64,000 bases of DNA from Umezawaea sp042738955 (GCF_042738955.1 NZ_JBHYHC010000019.1:38618-102617); one strand, 5' to 3'. Shown: positions 1 through 10,722, counted from the stretch's first letter. The notes: generated from the sequence alone by a model not told the origin. Made by a program: numbers and translations.

Positions 1-1
1 C

Positions 2-397
2 GACCAGCTGATGCGGCTGTGCTTCGCCGAGCCGACGCTGGTGCCGGAGCACCGGATCGTGGAGAGCATGGAGGAAGGCGCCTACATGGGCCGCACGCCG
101 TACGGGAACGCGGCGCTCAACGGGAGCACGCTGTCGCTGTTCCGGATGTGGGTGACGTCCGGGCCGATGTCGATGTGGAAGCTGCTGCCGCTCGTGCGGA
201 CCCCGTCGCTGGTCGTGTGGGGCGCGGAGGACCGGTTGATCAGCGTTCGGCGCGCGCCGAGGACGGCCCGGCTATTGCCGCGCGGCAGACTGCTCGTGCT
301 GCCGAGGACCGGTCACGTAGCCCAAATGGAGCGACCGGTGTCCGTCGCACGGGCGATGCTCGGGATGTGGGACGCCGTGGAGAAGCAGACGTGGTGA
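2..397 (+). CDS. Alpha/beta hydrolase, C-terminal part (5-prime end outside window)
   Basis: This is the C-terminal ~131 codons of a gene that begins upstream of the window. The reading frame is open from base 2 to a TGA at 395-397. The segment GAEDRLIS carries the acidic residue and TGHVAQMERP the histidine expected for the last two members of a Ser-Asp-His triad in alpha/beta hydrolases; the nucleophile elbow lies outside. Substrate cannot be predicted. It ends 4 bases before the DUF3152 gene, so the two are probably co-transcribed. Confidence 0.75.
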   Translation, partial: DQLMRLCFAEPTLVPEHRIVESMEEGAYMGRTPYGNAALNGSTLSLFRMWVTSGPMSMWKLLPLVRTPSLVVWGAEDRLISVRRAPRTARLLPRGRLLVLPRTGHVAQMERPVSVARAMLGMWDAVEKQTW

Positions 398-401
398 CGG
401 C

Positions 402-1538
402 GTGCCGGCCACCGAACGGGGGATGTGGGACCCTGACCCGGTGAACCGGACGACACAGGGAGGCCGTGGCCCCTCGGGCAGGCGCCACCCGTCCCCTGAC
501 GTTCGCCCGTCGGCCCAGCAACCCTCCGAGGAGCGCTACCGCCGCGGCGCGCGCCGCACCAGCGCGGAGCCGCTGGCGGCGTCGTGGGAACCGGACCCGG
601 CCGAGGCCGAGGAGTACCGGCCGCGCAGGCGCCGCACCGGTGTCGCGGGGCTCGTGTCGAACTACGGCTGGCGCGTCTACGCCGTCCCCGTGCTGCTCGT
701 GCTGACGCTGCTGGTCGTGCTGGACAGCACGGTCCCCTCGTCGTTCCAGATCGGCGCGGCGGGCATCGGCACCGGTGACAGCAGCGGCAGCGGCGCCGAG
801 CCGCAGGCGGACCGCACGTCGGTGAACGCGACCAAGCCCGCCGCGTCCGAGACACCACCGCCGCCGCTGGACCTGAACATCCCGACCGCCGTGCTGCCCG
901 ACGGGCCCAAGTACTCCGAGAACGGCGCGGGCACGTGGCAGGTCATCCCCGGCACGACCCAGCAGGTCGGCTCGGGGCGGCTGTACAAGTACGCCATCGC
1001 CATCGAGGACGGCGTCGAGGGCGGCGACTACGGCGGCGACAAGGACGCGTTCGCCCGCACGATCGACGCGTTCCTGTCGGACAACCGCAGTTGGGTCGGC
1101 ACCGGCGAGGTCGCGGTGCAGCGGGTCGACGGCGGCGACGCGAGCAAGGCCGACTTCGTGATCAGCCTCACGAGCACGAACACCACGCACCAGATCTGCG
1201 GCTTCCAGATCCAGTACGAGTCGTCGTGCTGGGACCCGAGCATCAAGCGGGTCGTCATCAACACGGCCCGCTGGCTGCGCGGCGCGAAGGCGTTCAGCAA
1301 CGACATCTCGTCCTACCGCCAGTACGCCATCAACCACGAGGTCGGCCACGCGCTCGGCCACGGCCACGAGGCGTGCCAGGAGGCCGGGGCGCCGGCCCCG
1401 GTGATGATGCAGCAGACGTTCGGCGTCTCGAACGACTACGTCGCGCAGCTCAACGAGGTCGACGCGAGCAACAAGGGCGTCGTGCCCGCCGACGGCAAGA
1501 CGTGCACGACGAACGCGTTCCCGGTCGCCCCGAAGTAG
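402..1538 (+). CDS. DUF3152 membrane-anchored putative metalloprotease
   Basis: The 378-residue protein has a basic, proline-rich cytoplasmic N-terminus, one membrane segment at about residues 91-108, a low-complexity Gly/Ser linker and an extracytoplasmic C-terminal domain. That domain contains HEVGHALGHGH at about residue 312, which fits the metzincin zinc motif HExxHxxGxxH. This is the usual DUF3152 architecture of actinobacteria (Rv3207c in M. tuberculosis, from memory), where it lies beside moeZ as here. The start is GTG 402; ATG 423 is an alternative. Catalysis has not, to my knowledge, been shown for the family, so protease is an inference from the motif. Confidence 0.85.
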   Translation: MPATERGMWDPDPVNRTTQGGRGPSGRRHPSPDVRPSAQQPSEERYRRGARRTSAEPLAASWEPDPAEAEEYRPRRRRTGVAGLVSNYGWRVYAVPVLLVLTLLVVLDSTVPSSFQIGAAGIGTGDSSGSGAEPQADRTSVNATKPAASETPPPPLDLNIPTAVLPDGPKYSENGAGTWQVIPGTTQQVGSGRLYKYAIAIEDGVEGGDYGGDKDAFARTIDAFLSDNRSWVGTGEVAVQRVDGGDASKADFVISLTSTNTTHQICGFQIQYESSCWDPSIKRVVINTARWLRGAKAFSNDISSYRQYAINHEVGHALGHGHEACQEAGAPAPVMMQQTFGVSNDYVAQLNEVDASNKGVVPADGKTCTTNAFPVAPK

Positions 1539-1570
1539 CAGCGTCCACCGGTTGGGACGACTTCCCACGC

Positions 1571-1598
1571 GGGAAGACGAACGGGCAGTCTGGTGTTG
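1571..1598 (+). promoter_or_regulatory. SigR/SigH-type promoter of moeZ
   Basis: GGGAAG (1571-1576) is followed after exactly 18 bases by GTTG (1595-1598), matching the actinobacterial thiol-stress sigma consensus GGAAT-N18/19-GTT. moeZ/moeB belongs to the SigR regulon in Streptomyces and the SigH regulon in mycobacteria (recalled). Transcription would begin near 1605, which excludes upstream in-frame starts for moeZ. A short hairpin, CTTCCC-acgc-GGGAAG (1561-1576), overlaps the -35. Confidence 0.6.
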
Positions 1599-1635
1599 TC
1601 CGATTTACGAGGACATGTTTCGTCGAGGAGGACAG

Positions 1636-2808
1636 ATGGCGCTTCCGCCGCTCGTGGAGCCCGCAGCGGAGCTGACCAAGGAAGAAGTCGCGCGGTACAG
1701 CCGGCACCTGATCATCCCGGATGTCGGGGTGGACGGGCAGAAGCGCCTCAAGAACGCGAAGGTGCTGGTCGTCGGCGCGGGTGGCCTTGGCAGTCCCGCT
1801 CTGCTCTACCTGGCCGCGGCCGGTGTGGGCACGTTGGGCGTGGTCGACTTCGACACGGTCGACGAGTCCAACTTGCAGCGCCAGGTCATCCACGGTCAGT
1901 CCGACGTGGGCAAGCCGAAGGCCGAGTCCGCGCGGGACTCGATCGCCGAGATCAACCCGTTCGTGAAGGTCAACCTGCACCAGGTGCACCTGAACTCGGA
2001 GAACGCGCTCGACATCTTCCGCGACTACGACCTGATCCTGGACGGCACGGACAACTTCGCCACCAGGTACCTGGTCAACGACGCCGCGGTGCTGCTGGGC
2101 AAGCCCTACGTGTGGGGCTCGATCTTCCGGTTCGAGGGCCAGGTCAGCGTCTTCTGGGACGACGCCCCCGGAGGTCAGGGTCTGAACTACCGCGACCTCT
2201 ACCCCGAGCCGCCGCCGCCCGGCATGGTGCCGTCGTGCGCCGAGGGCGGCGTGCTGGGCGTGCTGTGCGCGTCCATCGGCTCGATCATGGTGACCGAGGC
2301 GATCAAGCTGCTCACCGGTATCGGCGACCCGCTGCTGGGTCGGCTGATGGTGTACGACGCGCTCGACATGACCTACCGGACCATCAAGATCCGGAAGGAC
2401 CCGGAGAGCCCGAAGATCACCGAGCTCATCGACTACGACGCGTTCTGCGGCGTCGTGTCGACGGACGCGCAGGAAGCGGCGGCGGGCAACACCATCACGC
2501 CGCTGGAGCTCAAGCACAAGCAGGACGCCGGTGACGACTTCCTGCTCGTGGACGTCCGCGAGCCGCACGAGTTCGAGATCGTCCGGATCCCCGGCTCGGT
2601 GCTGATCCCGAAGGACCGCATCCTCTCGGGCGAGGCGTTCGCCGAACTGCCGCAGGACAAGCAGATCGTCCTGCACTGCAAGTCCGGCGCGCGGTCCGCC
2701 GAGGCGCTCGCCGCGCTGCACAAGGCGGGTTTCAGCGACGCCGTGCACGTCGGCGGCGGTGTCCTCTCCTGGGCCCGCGAGGTCGACCCGAGCCTGCCGA
2801 CCTACTAG
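1636..2808 (+). CDS. moeZ: MoeZ: E1-like sulfur-carrier adenylyltransferase/sulfurtransferase
   Basis: The 390-residue protein has an N-terminal ThiF/MoeB/E1-like domain with nucleotide loop VVGAGGLGSPAL and a C-terminal rhodanese domain ending in the active-site loop HCKSGARSAEA. It activates the C-terminal glycine of sulfur-carrier proteins (MoaD-like, CysO-like) and loads sulfur on them, serving molybdopterin and cysteine synthesis. The start is ATG 1636, with GAGGAGG just upstream; the frame is open further 5-prime, but the SigR-like promoter would lie downstream of those starts. It supplies cofactor chemistry needed by the molybdenum nitrate reductase encoded 3 kb away. Confidence 0.95.
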   Translation: MALPPLVEPAAELTKEEVARYSRHLIIPDVGVDGQKRLKNAKVLVVGAGGLGSPALLYLAAAGVGTLGVVDFDTVDESNLQRQVIHGQSDVGKPKAESARDSIAEINPFVKVNLHQVHLNSENALDIFRDYDLILDGTDNFATRYLVNDAAVLLGKPYVWGSIFRFEGQVSVFWDDAPGGQGLNYRDLYPEPPPPGMVPSCAEGGVLGVLCASIGSIMVTEAIKLLTGIGDPLLGRLMVYDALDMTYRTIKIRKDPESPKITELIDYDAFCGVVSTDAQEAAAGNTITPLELKHKQDAGDDFLLVDVREPHEFEIVRIPGSVLIPKDRILSGEAFAELPQDKQIVLHCKSGARSAEALAALHKAGFSDAVHVGGGVLSWAREVDPSLPTY

Positions 2809-2824
2809 GCACACCGGCTCTGAC

Positions 2825-2854
2825 GAAGGCCGCTCCCGCGAGGGGGCGGCCTTC
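2825..2854 (+). terminator. Rho-independent-like hairpin after moeZ
   Basis: GAAGGCCGC (2825-2833) pairs perfectly with GCGGCCTTC (2846-2854) over nine base pairs, 17 bases after the moeZ stop, followed by TTCGTG. No long U tract is present, as usual in this GC-rich group. Confidence 0.7.
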
Positions 2855-2861
2855 TTCGTGC

Positions 2862-2892
2862 TTGCGCCTCCCCCAGGGGGAGCGGTGAAGCT
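2862..2892 (+). promoter_or_regulatory. MerR-type promoter with central palindromic operator
   Basis: The palindrome CTCCCCC-A-GGGGGAG occupies 2868-2882, between a possible -35 TTGCGC (2862-2867) and a weak -10 TGAAGC/T (2886-2892). The spacer is long (about 18-19 bases), which is the hallmark of promoters that MerR proteins untwist. Transcription would start at or next to the ATG at 2899, giving a leaderless mRNA. Autoregulation is inferred. Confidence 0.55.
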
Positions 2893-2898
2893 GGGGCC

Positions 2899-3753
2899 AT
2901 GCACACGATCGGCGAGCTGGCCCGCAGGACCGGCCTGACGGTGAAGGCCGTCAGGTTCTACGCCGACACCGGACTCGTCCCGGCGACCGGCCGCAACGCC
3001 GCGGGCCACCGCGTGTACGACGCGGTGGCGGCCGCCCGCCTGGACCTGGTGCGGACCCTGCGGGACCTGGGCCTGGACCTGCCGTCGATCCGCCGTGTGC
3101 TGAACCGGGAAACCAGCATGGCCGACACGATCACCGCTCACGCCGACGCGCTGGAAGTCCACATCCGCACGCTGAAGGTGCGGCAGGCGGTGTTGAGGAC
3201 CGCGGCGAAACGCGGTGCGGGACCGGAGGAAGTGGATCTGATGAACAAGCTCGCGACCCTCACCGAGGATCAACGACGGCGGTTGATCGTCGAATTCCTC
3301 GACAGCGCATTCGACGGTGTCAACGGTGAATTCGACGGCATCGCCCGCACCTTGACACCGGAACTGCCGGACGACCCGACACCCGATCAAGTCGAGGCTT
3401 GGGTGGAATTGGCGGAGATTTCGCGGGACGAGGAATTCCGCGGGATCATGAGACGCCTGCTGGAACAGCACGCCTCGGGGCGGGCGGACGTCGTGCGCCC
3501 CGACCTGGCCGCCGTGGTCCACCGCCACGTGGCACTGGACGTGGACCCGCGGTCACCGGAGGCGGCACGGGTCGTGGCGGCGATCGAGGAGGCGACCGGG
3601 TTGGACGCCGACCGGTTGGCGACGTGGCTGGCGGACGTGGGCGACCCGCGCCGGGAGCGGTACCTCCGGCTGCTCGCGGTGATCAACGGCTGGCAGCGGC
3701 CGGACAGCCTGGCCCCGACGTTCGACTGGCTGGCCCGCGCGCTGGCCGGGTGA
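2899..3753 (+). CDS. MerR-family transcriptional regulator
   Basis: The 284-residue protein begins with a MerR winged helix (residues 1-70; IGELARRTGLTVKAVRFYAD) followed by a coiled-coil dimerisation segment and a long C-terminal region of about 170 residues. That tail is longer than in metal sensors such as CueR and lacks their cysteine ligand loop, so a larger organic ligand or a non-metal cue is more likely. The ATG lies just after a palindromic operator, implying a leaderless, autoregulated transcript. It is convergent with the snapalysin gene across a shared terminator. Confidence 0.85.
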   Translation: MHTIGELARRTGLTVKAVRFYADTGLVPATGRNAAGHRVYDAVAAARLDLVRTLRDLGLDLPSIRRVLNRETSMADTITAHADALEVHIRTLKVRQAVLRTAAKRGAGPEEVDLMNKLATLTEDQRRRLIVEFLDSAFDGVNGEFDGIARTLTPELPDDPTPDQVEAWVELAEISRDEEFRGIMRRLLEQHASGRADVVRPDLAAVVHRHVALDVDPRSPEAARVVAAIEEATGLDADRLATWLADVGDPRRERYLRLLAVINGWQRPDSLAPTFDWLARALAG

Positions 3754-3762
3754 GAACGCGCG

Positions 3763-3805
3763 AACCGCGTGGCGGCGACCGCAGGAAGGTCGCCGCCACG
3801 CGGTT
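3763..3805. terminator. Bidirectional terminator between merR and snapalysin genes
   Basis: An 18-bp perfect stem (3763-3780 with 3788-3805) closes a 7-base loop. Each arm is followed by a short T run on its own strand. It lies between two convergent stop codons 60 bases apart and can serve both. Confidence 0.85.
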
Positions 3806-3814
3806 TCACCGCAC

Positions 3815-4387
3815 CTAGCTGGCCAGAGCCGCCAGCGTCGGGTCGAAGATCGTCGTCGTCCAGACCGTCGGGGCGGAGGTCTTGCCGTTCGCCCAGAGGC
3901 TGTTCACGCGGGAGACCTCAGCCGCGTTCGGCACCGCGACGGTGCACGACGTGCCGGGGCCGCCACCGGACATCAGCTCCGAGCAGGGCCCGGAGTAGTG
4001 GTCCGGCAGACCGAGCACGTGGCCGGTCTCGTGGGCCGCGATGCGGGTGGGGTTGTACTGCCTGGCCTGCGTGTAGTCGATGAAGATGTACCCGCTGCCG
4101 TGGCCGTTGGAGCTGGCGTAGGAGCCGCGGGAGTCGTTGCCCTCGTAGTAGGTCAGGGTCGCCGCGGAGGCGTTCTCGACCAGCTTCACGTTGGACACGC
4201 GGGCGTTCCAGTTGGCGGCACCCTGGCGGATGACGCTGCGGAACGTGGGGGCGTTGTTCGTGTTGTAGTACACGGTCACCGCCGCCGCCTGGATGGGGGC
4301 GGGCTGGGCCGACGCCTGGACGGCGCTGAACGGGGTCAGGACGGCGGCCGCTGTCAGCGCGACGGCCAAGAAAGCTTTCTTGAACAC
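3815..4387 (-). CDS. Secreted snapalysin-like small neutral zinc protease (M7)
   Basis: The 190-residue preprotein has a signal peptide (KK followed by a hydrophobic run, likely cut after ASA near residue 27) and no long propeptide. The zinc motif HETGHVLGLPD gives ligands His119, His123 and Asp129 with catalytic Glu120. The Asp third ligand and the following HYSGPCSELMSGG region are characteristic of snapalysin, an extracellular casein-hydrolysing enzyme of actinomycetes. The start is GTG 4387, with GAGGAG upstream and a promoter at 4443-4470 that excludes the longer frame. The LysR regulator often found beside Streptomyces snpA is absent here. Confidence 0.9.
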   Translation of the reverse strand: MFKKAFLAVALTAAAVLTPFSAVQASAQPAPIQAAAVTVYYNTNNAPTFRSVIRQGAANWNARVSNVKLVENASAATLTYYEGNDSRGSYASSNGHGSGYIFIDYTQARQYNPTRIAAHETGHVLGLPDHYSGPCSELMSGGGPGTSCTVAVPNAAEVSRVNSLWANGKTSAPTVWTTTIFDPTLAALAS

Positions 4388-4442
4388 AGGGTGTCTCCTC
4401 GCAAACAGGGAAAACGCAGGGAAGCCGCGAGGCTCGATTTCC

Positions 4443-4470
4443 AAAATAGGCGGCTCACGAGATCTATCAA
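4443..4470 (-). promoter_or_regulatory. Promoter of the snapalysin gene
   Basis: On the minus strand TTGATA (4470-4465) and TATTTT (4448-4443) are separated by 16 bases, a good housekeeping-type promoter. The start point would be near 4435, leaving a leader of about 48 nt before the GTG at 4387. Confidence 0.6.
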
Positions 4471-4587
4471 CCCGTCAAAAGGAGGAATCCCGGCGGCAAA
4501 TCACCAACCGCGTCCGCGCATTGACAGTTGCCAGTACCGGAGACCGGAGAATTCGGACAAGGGCCCTCTTCGGGATACGGTTCCGGC

Positions 4588-4803
4588 GTGGCACCCAACC
4601 TCGCGCGACTCCGGTCGGTGTACGAGCGGATGCTGGACCGGCTGGCGCACTGGACGGTCTACCCGCTGGAGCGGTTCAACGACCGCCTCGACGACCTCGC
4701 GCGCGCCCGTGAGGACGGCGGGTTGTCGCCGGTCGCGCTGGTGGCGTGGTGCACGGTGACCGGGTTCGGGCTGGTCGCGATGGCGGTGCTGTTCACCCGC
4801 TAG
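4588..4803 (+). CDS. Small single-pass membrane protein, unknown function
   Basis: This 71-residue protein has an amphipathic, charged N-terminal half (RSVYERMLDRLAHW, RFNDRLDDLARA) and a C-terminal hydrophobic segment at about residues 51-68. It starts at GTG 4588; TACGGT at 4576-4581 is a possible -10 seven bases upstream, suggesting a leaderless message. A consensus TTGACA lies at 4521-4526, but no good -10 was seen at the right distance. The family is not recognised. Codon use fits its neighbours, so it is probably real. Confidence 0.55.
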   Translation: MAPNLARLRSVYERMLDRLAHWTVYPLERFNDRLDDLARAREDGGLSPVALVAWCTVTGFGLVAMAVLFTR

Positions 4804-4872
4804 CGGTGGCACGCCGCTGACGGGCACCGGCCTCCACCACTCGGGCGGTGGGGACAGGTAGCGTGCCGGACC

Positions 4873-5670
4873 GTGACCCCCACTCCGGAGCCGCCTCCGT
4901 CGCACGTGCGCGCTGCCTTCGGCGCGCGGGACGCCGAGCCGGAGTTGATCGACGGCGGACCCGTGTGGCGCTGCGGGGACGCGGCGATCCGCCCCGCGGC
5001 CAACCCGGCCGAAGCCACCTGGGTGGCGAAGACCCTCGACGCGCTGTCGGTTCCGGACCTGCGGATCGGCCGCCCGCTGCGGTCGACCGACGGCCGGTAC
5101 GTGGTCGGCGGCTGGGCCGCGACGAAGTACCTGTCCGGGCGGGCCGAGCCGCGGCACGACGAGGTCGTGGCCGTGGCGGAGCGCCTGCACCACGCGACGG
5201 CCGACCTGCCGAAGCCGCGGTTCCTCGGCTCGCGGACGGACCTGTTCGCGGTCGCGGACCGGTGCGCGTGGGGCGAGGAGAAGCCCGACCTCGATCCGGA
5301 GCTGGGCGGCCGGATGTTCGAGGTGCTGTCCGTGTCGCGCAAGCCCGTGTCGGCGAAGCCGCAGGTCGTGCACGGCGACCTGTTCGGCAACGTGCTGTTC
5401 TCCGGCTCGCAGCCGCCCGCGATCATCGACTTCACCGCGTACTGGCGGCCCGCCGAGTGGGCGGCGGGCGTGATCGTGGTGGACGCGCTGGCGTGGGGCG
5501 GGGCCGACAAGGGCATCGTCGAGCGCTGGGGCCACCTGCCGGACTGGCCGCAGGTGCTGCTGCGCGCGACCCTGTTCCGGCTCGCCGTGCACGCGCTGCA
5601 CCCCCGGTCGAACCGCCAGTCGCTCGGTGGTCTGGACCGCGCGGTCCACCTGGTGTCCGAGCTGCTCTGA
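4873..5670 (+). CDS. TIGR02569-family aminoglycoside-phosphotransferase-like protein
   Basis: The 265-residue protein has a kinase-like fold signature: VVHGDLFGNVLF (catalytic-loop Asp and Asn) followed by IIDFTAYWRP (metal-binding Asp in place of DFG). These match the APH/choline-kinase superfamily. The match is to the actinobacterial family TIGR02569 (Rv3205c-like, from memory), which sits beside moeZ across the order. The substrate is unknown. The start is GTG 4873. The next conserved neighbour expected from mycobacteria, an alkyltransferase-like gene, is 10 kb away here because the nitrate island lies between. Confidence 0.8.
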   Translation: MTPTPEPPPSHVRAAFGARDAEPELIDGGPVWRCGDAAIRPAANPAEATWVAKTLDALSVPDLRIGRPLRSTDGRYVVGGWAATKYLSGRAEPRHDEVVAVAERLHHATADLPKPRFLGSRTDLFAVADRCAWGEEKPDLDPELGGRMFEVLSVSRKPVSAKPQVVHGDLFGNVLFSGSQPPAIIDFTAYWRPAEWAAGVIVVDALAWGGADKGIVERWGHLPDWPQVLLRATLFRLAVHALHPRSNRQSLGGLDRAVHLVSELL

Positions 5671-5729
5671 CCTCACCGCGCCGCCACCGGCCGGGAGCAG
5701 GCATGTTCGCGTCGGCGAAACATCCCGCC

Positions 5730-5759
5730 TTCCAGCGTTAACGGGGCGTTCCTAGCGTC
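5730..5759 (+). promoter_or_regulatory. Promoter with GlnR-like site upstream of nitrate reductase
   Basis: GT-N9-GT at 5737-5749 is the complement of the AC-N9-AC half-site spacing of actinobacterial GlnR boxes (GGAAC-N6-TTAAC on the minus strand). TTCCAG (5730-5735) and TAGCGT (5753-5758) are a possible -35/-10 pair with 17-bp spacing, placing transcription at the GTG 5766 (leaderless). The block ACGGGGCGTTCCTAGCGTC (5741-5759) is repeated nearly unchanged upstream of narK. Confidence 0.55.
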
Positions 5760-5765
5760 GGCCGG

Positions 5766-7801
<2,036 letters not shown>

Positions 7802-7805
<4 letters not shown>

Positions 7806-9223
7806 GACGAGTCGTGGTGGTCGGCTACGGCATGGCCGGGGCGAGGTTCGCCGACGAGGTGCTGCGCCGCGATCCGACCGTGGCGCTGACCGTGCTCGGC
7901 GAGGAACGGCACCCGGCCTACAACCGGGTGCTGCTGTCGAGCGTGGTCGCCGGGTCGATGACGGCGGACTCCGTGCGGCTGCACGGGCCGGACTGGGCGG
8001 CCGAGCACGGCGTGGACCTGCGGCTCGGTGTCGCGGTCACCGCGTTCGACCGCGCCCGGCGGGTGGTGCTGACCTCGTCCGGCGAGGTGCCGTACGACGC
8101 GCTGGTGCTCGCGACCGGCGCGCGGTCGTGGATCCCGCCCACCGAGGGTCTCCAGGAGCCGGACGGCTCGCTCGCGCCGGGCGTGGTGTCGTTCCGCTCG
8201 CTGGAGGACTGCGAGCGGATCGTCGACGCCGCCCGGCCCGGAACGCCCGTCGCCGTGCTGGGCGGCGGACTGCTCGGGCTGGAGGCCGCGCGCGGGCTGG
8301 CCGGCCGCGGCTGCCTGGTCACCGTCGTGCACCCGGTGGGGCACCTGATGGAACGGCAGCTCGACGCGGGCGCGGGCCGGGTGCTGGCGCGGGCGTTGGG
8401 GGAGCTGGGGATCGAGTTCCGCCTGGGCTCGTTGGCGGTGAAGTACCTGGCGGGCGACGGGCTCGCGCTGGACGACGGCAGCCAGGTGCCCGCCGAACTC
8501 GTGGTGGTGTCGGCCGGGGTGCGGGCGGCGACCGGGATCGCCGCGGACGCCGGTCTCCGGTGCGACCGGGGTGTCCTGGTCGACGACGCCTTGCGCACCA
8601 GCGATCCCCGCGTGCACGCCATCGGCGACTGCGCCCAGCACGTCGGCACGGTGTCCGGGCTGGTGCAGCCCGCGTGGGAGCAGGCCGCCGTGCTCGCCGA
8701 CCGGCTGACCGGCGTCGCCCCCGCGGCCCGGTACCGCGGCACGACCGTCGTGACCCGGCTGAAGGCCCGCGACATCGACCTCGCCGCGCTCGGTGACGTG
8801 CACGTGGACCTGGACTGCCCGGACCACGAGGTCCTGTGCTTCCAGGACCCCGCGCGCGGCCGGTACGCGAAGCTGGTGCTGCGCAACGACTTCGTGACGG
8901 GCGCGATCCTCATCGGCGCACCGGACGCGGCGGCGACGATCACCCAGCTGTACGACCGGGGGCTGGCGGCACCGACGGACCGGCTGGCGTTGTTGCTGGG
9001 GCGGGCACTCACCCCCGAGGTCGCCAGCAGCCCGGCGGACCTTCCCGCCAGCGCGGTGATCTGCAAGTGCAACACCGTGAGCAAGGGCCAGTTGGTCACC
9101 GCCTATCGCGAAGGCGCTTCGACCGTCAGTGCTCTGGCCGACTCGACAAGGGCCACCACGGGCTGCGGTGGCTGCAAGGACGCGGTCTGCGGCTTGCTCG
9201 ACTGGCTCGACCTCACAGCCTGA
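7802..9223 (+). CDS. FAD/NAD(P)H oxidoreductase with BFD-type 2Fe-2S domain (nitrate reductase electron-transfer subunit)
   Basis: The 473-residue protein resembles the N-terminal half of NirB. It has an FAD Rossmann motif (VVVGYGMAGARFADE), an NAD(P)H motif (VLGGGLLGLEAARGL), the FAD contact segment AIGDCAQ, and a C-terminal bacterioferritin-associated-ferredoxin-like cluster (CKC near residue 420, then CGGC and a further Cys). It lacks siroheme and catalytic domains, so it should pass electrons from NAD(P)H to the adjacent nitrate reductase. GTG 7802 overlaps the nasA stop, implying translational coupling. Confidence 0.88.
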
Positions 9224-9268
9224 AATCCCACGAGTGCGGCGGAGTTGCCGCTGTCGACACCTGTCCGA

Positions 9269-9298
9269 ACACCGGGGTAACGGGCCGTTCCTACGGTC
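9269..9298 (+). promoter_or_regulatory. GlnR-like site and -10 upstream of narK
   Basis: AC (9269-9270), nine bases, AC (9280-9281) matches GlnR half-site spacing. The 19-base block at 9280-9298 matches 16 of 19 positions of the block at 5741-5759 before nasA, including its -10 (TACGGT at 9292-9297 here). The start point would be near 9304, leaving a ~24-nt leader with AGGAGG at 9315-9320. Confidence 0.55.
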
Positions 9299-9327
9299 TC
9301 CCCAACGCCGTTCCAGGAGGTCAGCGC

Positions 9328-10683
9328 ATGAGCACAGTCGTGGACACCCAGGTCGCCGAACCCGCGTCGCCGCCCCGTGGCGGGCGGTGGATCGACCGGT
9401 GGGAGCCGGAGGACCCGGAGTTCTGGGAGCGGTCCGGGAAGCGGATCGCCCGCAAGAACCTGGGGTTCTCGATCCTGGCGGAGAACCTCGGGTTCAGCGT
9501 GTGGGTGCTGATGAGCATGGTCGTGGTGAGCCTCGGGTCGGTCGGCTACGCGTTCGGCGTCGGCCAGACGTTCTGGCTGCTCATCGTGCCCAACCTGGTC
9601 GGCGCGGCGCTGCGCGTCCCGTACACGTTCGCGGTGCCGAGGTTCGGCGGTCGGCTGTGGACGACGATCAGCGCGGGCCTGCTGCTGATCCCGTGCGCGA
9701 TGCTGGCGTTCGCGGTCGTCACCGACGGCACGCCGTTCTGGTTCTTCCTGCTCACCGCCGCCGCGATGGGCCTGGGCGGCGGCAACTTCTCGTCGTCGAT
9801 GGCGAACATCTCGTTCTTCTACCCGGAGGGCAAGAAGGGCCTGGCGCTCGGGTTGAACGCGGCGGGCGGCAACCTCGGCGTCGCCGTGACGCAGCTGATC
9901 GTCCCGGTCGTCATCACCATCGGCACCGGTATCAACCTCGTGTACTCGGCGCTGATCTGGATGCCGTTCGTCGTGCTGGCCACGGCGTGCGCGTGGTTCT
10001 TCATGGACAGCCTCACCCAGGCCAGGCCGGACGGCGTGTCCTACCAGCGGGCGCTGGCCAACAAGCACACGTGGGTCATGTCGTTCCTCTACATCGGCAC
10101 GTTCGGCTCGTTCATCGGCTTCTCGTTCGCCTTCCCGTCGCTGATCAAGATCAGCTTCGTGGACTTCAAGTCGTTCGTGTCGCTGGCGTTCCTCGGCGCG
10201 CTGATCGGGTCGGTGGCGCGTCCGCTCGGCGGTTGGCTGTCCGACCGCTTCGGCGGGGCCCGCATCACGCTCATCACGTTCGTCGGCCTCGCGCTCGGCA
10301 CGGTCGGCGTGATGCTCAGCGTGAACACCAAGAGCTTCCCGCTGTTCTTCTGCTCCTTCATGGCCCTGTTCGTGCTGGCGGGCGCGGGCAACGGCTCGAC
10401 CTACCGGATGATCCCGGCGATCTTCGCCACGCAGGACGCCGACGCGCGCTCGGCCAAGCGGCAGGCCGCCGCGGTCGTCGGCATCGCCGGGGCGATCGGC
10501 GCGTTCGGCGGGGTGCTGGTGAACCTGGTCTTCAAGTTCTCCCTGGAGGGCAGCGGCACGCTGACCCCCGCCCTGATCGCGATCCTGGTGTTCTACGGCC
10601 TGTGCGTGGCCACCACGTGGTGGTTCTACCTGCGCACCAGGGCCTTCGCGCGGACGCCCAGCCTCGCGCACGCGGGCGTGTGA
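9328..10683 (+). CDS. narK: NarK/NasA-type nitrate/nitrite transporter (MFS)
   Basis: The 451-residue protein has about twelve membrane segments and the nitrate signature region GLGGGNFSSSMANISFFYP (NS1-like), with a second glycine-rich motif near AGAGNGSTYRMIP (NS2-like). These are diagnostic of the nitrate/nitrite porter family. The N-terminus RWIDRWEPEDPEFWE is typical of actinobacterial members. It imports nitrate, or exchanges it for nitrite, across the cytoplasmic membrane for the reductases on either side. The start ATG 9328 has AGGAGG eight bases upstream. Confidence 0.93.
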   Translation: MSTVVDTQVAEPASPPRGGRWIDRWEPEDPEFWERSGKRIARKNLGFSILAENLGFSVWVLMSMVVVSLGSVGYAFGVGQTFWLLIVPNLVGAALRVPYTFAVPRFGGRLWTTISAGLLLIPCAMLAFAVVTDGTPFWFFLLTAAAMGLGGGNFSSSMANISFFYPEGKKGLALGLNAAGGNLGVAVTQLIVPVVITIGTGINLVYSALIWMPFVVLATACAWFFMDSLTQARPDGVSYQRALANKHTWVMSFLYIGTFGSFIGFSFAFPSLIKISFVDFKSFVSLAFLGALIGSVARPLGGWLSDRFGGARITLITFVGLALGTVGVMLSVNTKSFPLFFCSFMALFVLAGAGNGSTYRMIPAIFATQDADARSAKRQAAAVVGIAGAIGAFGGVLVNLVFKFSLEGSGTLTPALIAILVFYGLCVATTWWFYLRTRAFARTPSLAHAGV

Positions 10684-10722
10684 CGCGCACAACGCCCTGA
10701 CGTGCGGTGTGAGTTCGCGTTA

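Noticed and set aside
240..1568. Long minus-strand open frame opposite the DUF3152 gene
   Set aside because: A GC-rich shadow frame: Arg/Ala/Gly-dominated, no domain, and fully antisense to a recognisable gene. The same applies to other long antisense frames, for example opposite nirB, jetC and adnAB.
1552..1635. N-terminal extension of moeZ
   Set aside because: The SigR-like promoter at 1571-1598 lies inside it and ATG 1636 has a strong GAGGAGG site.
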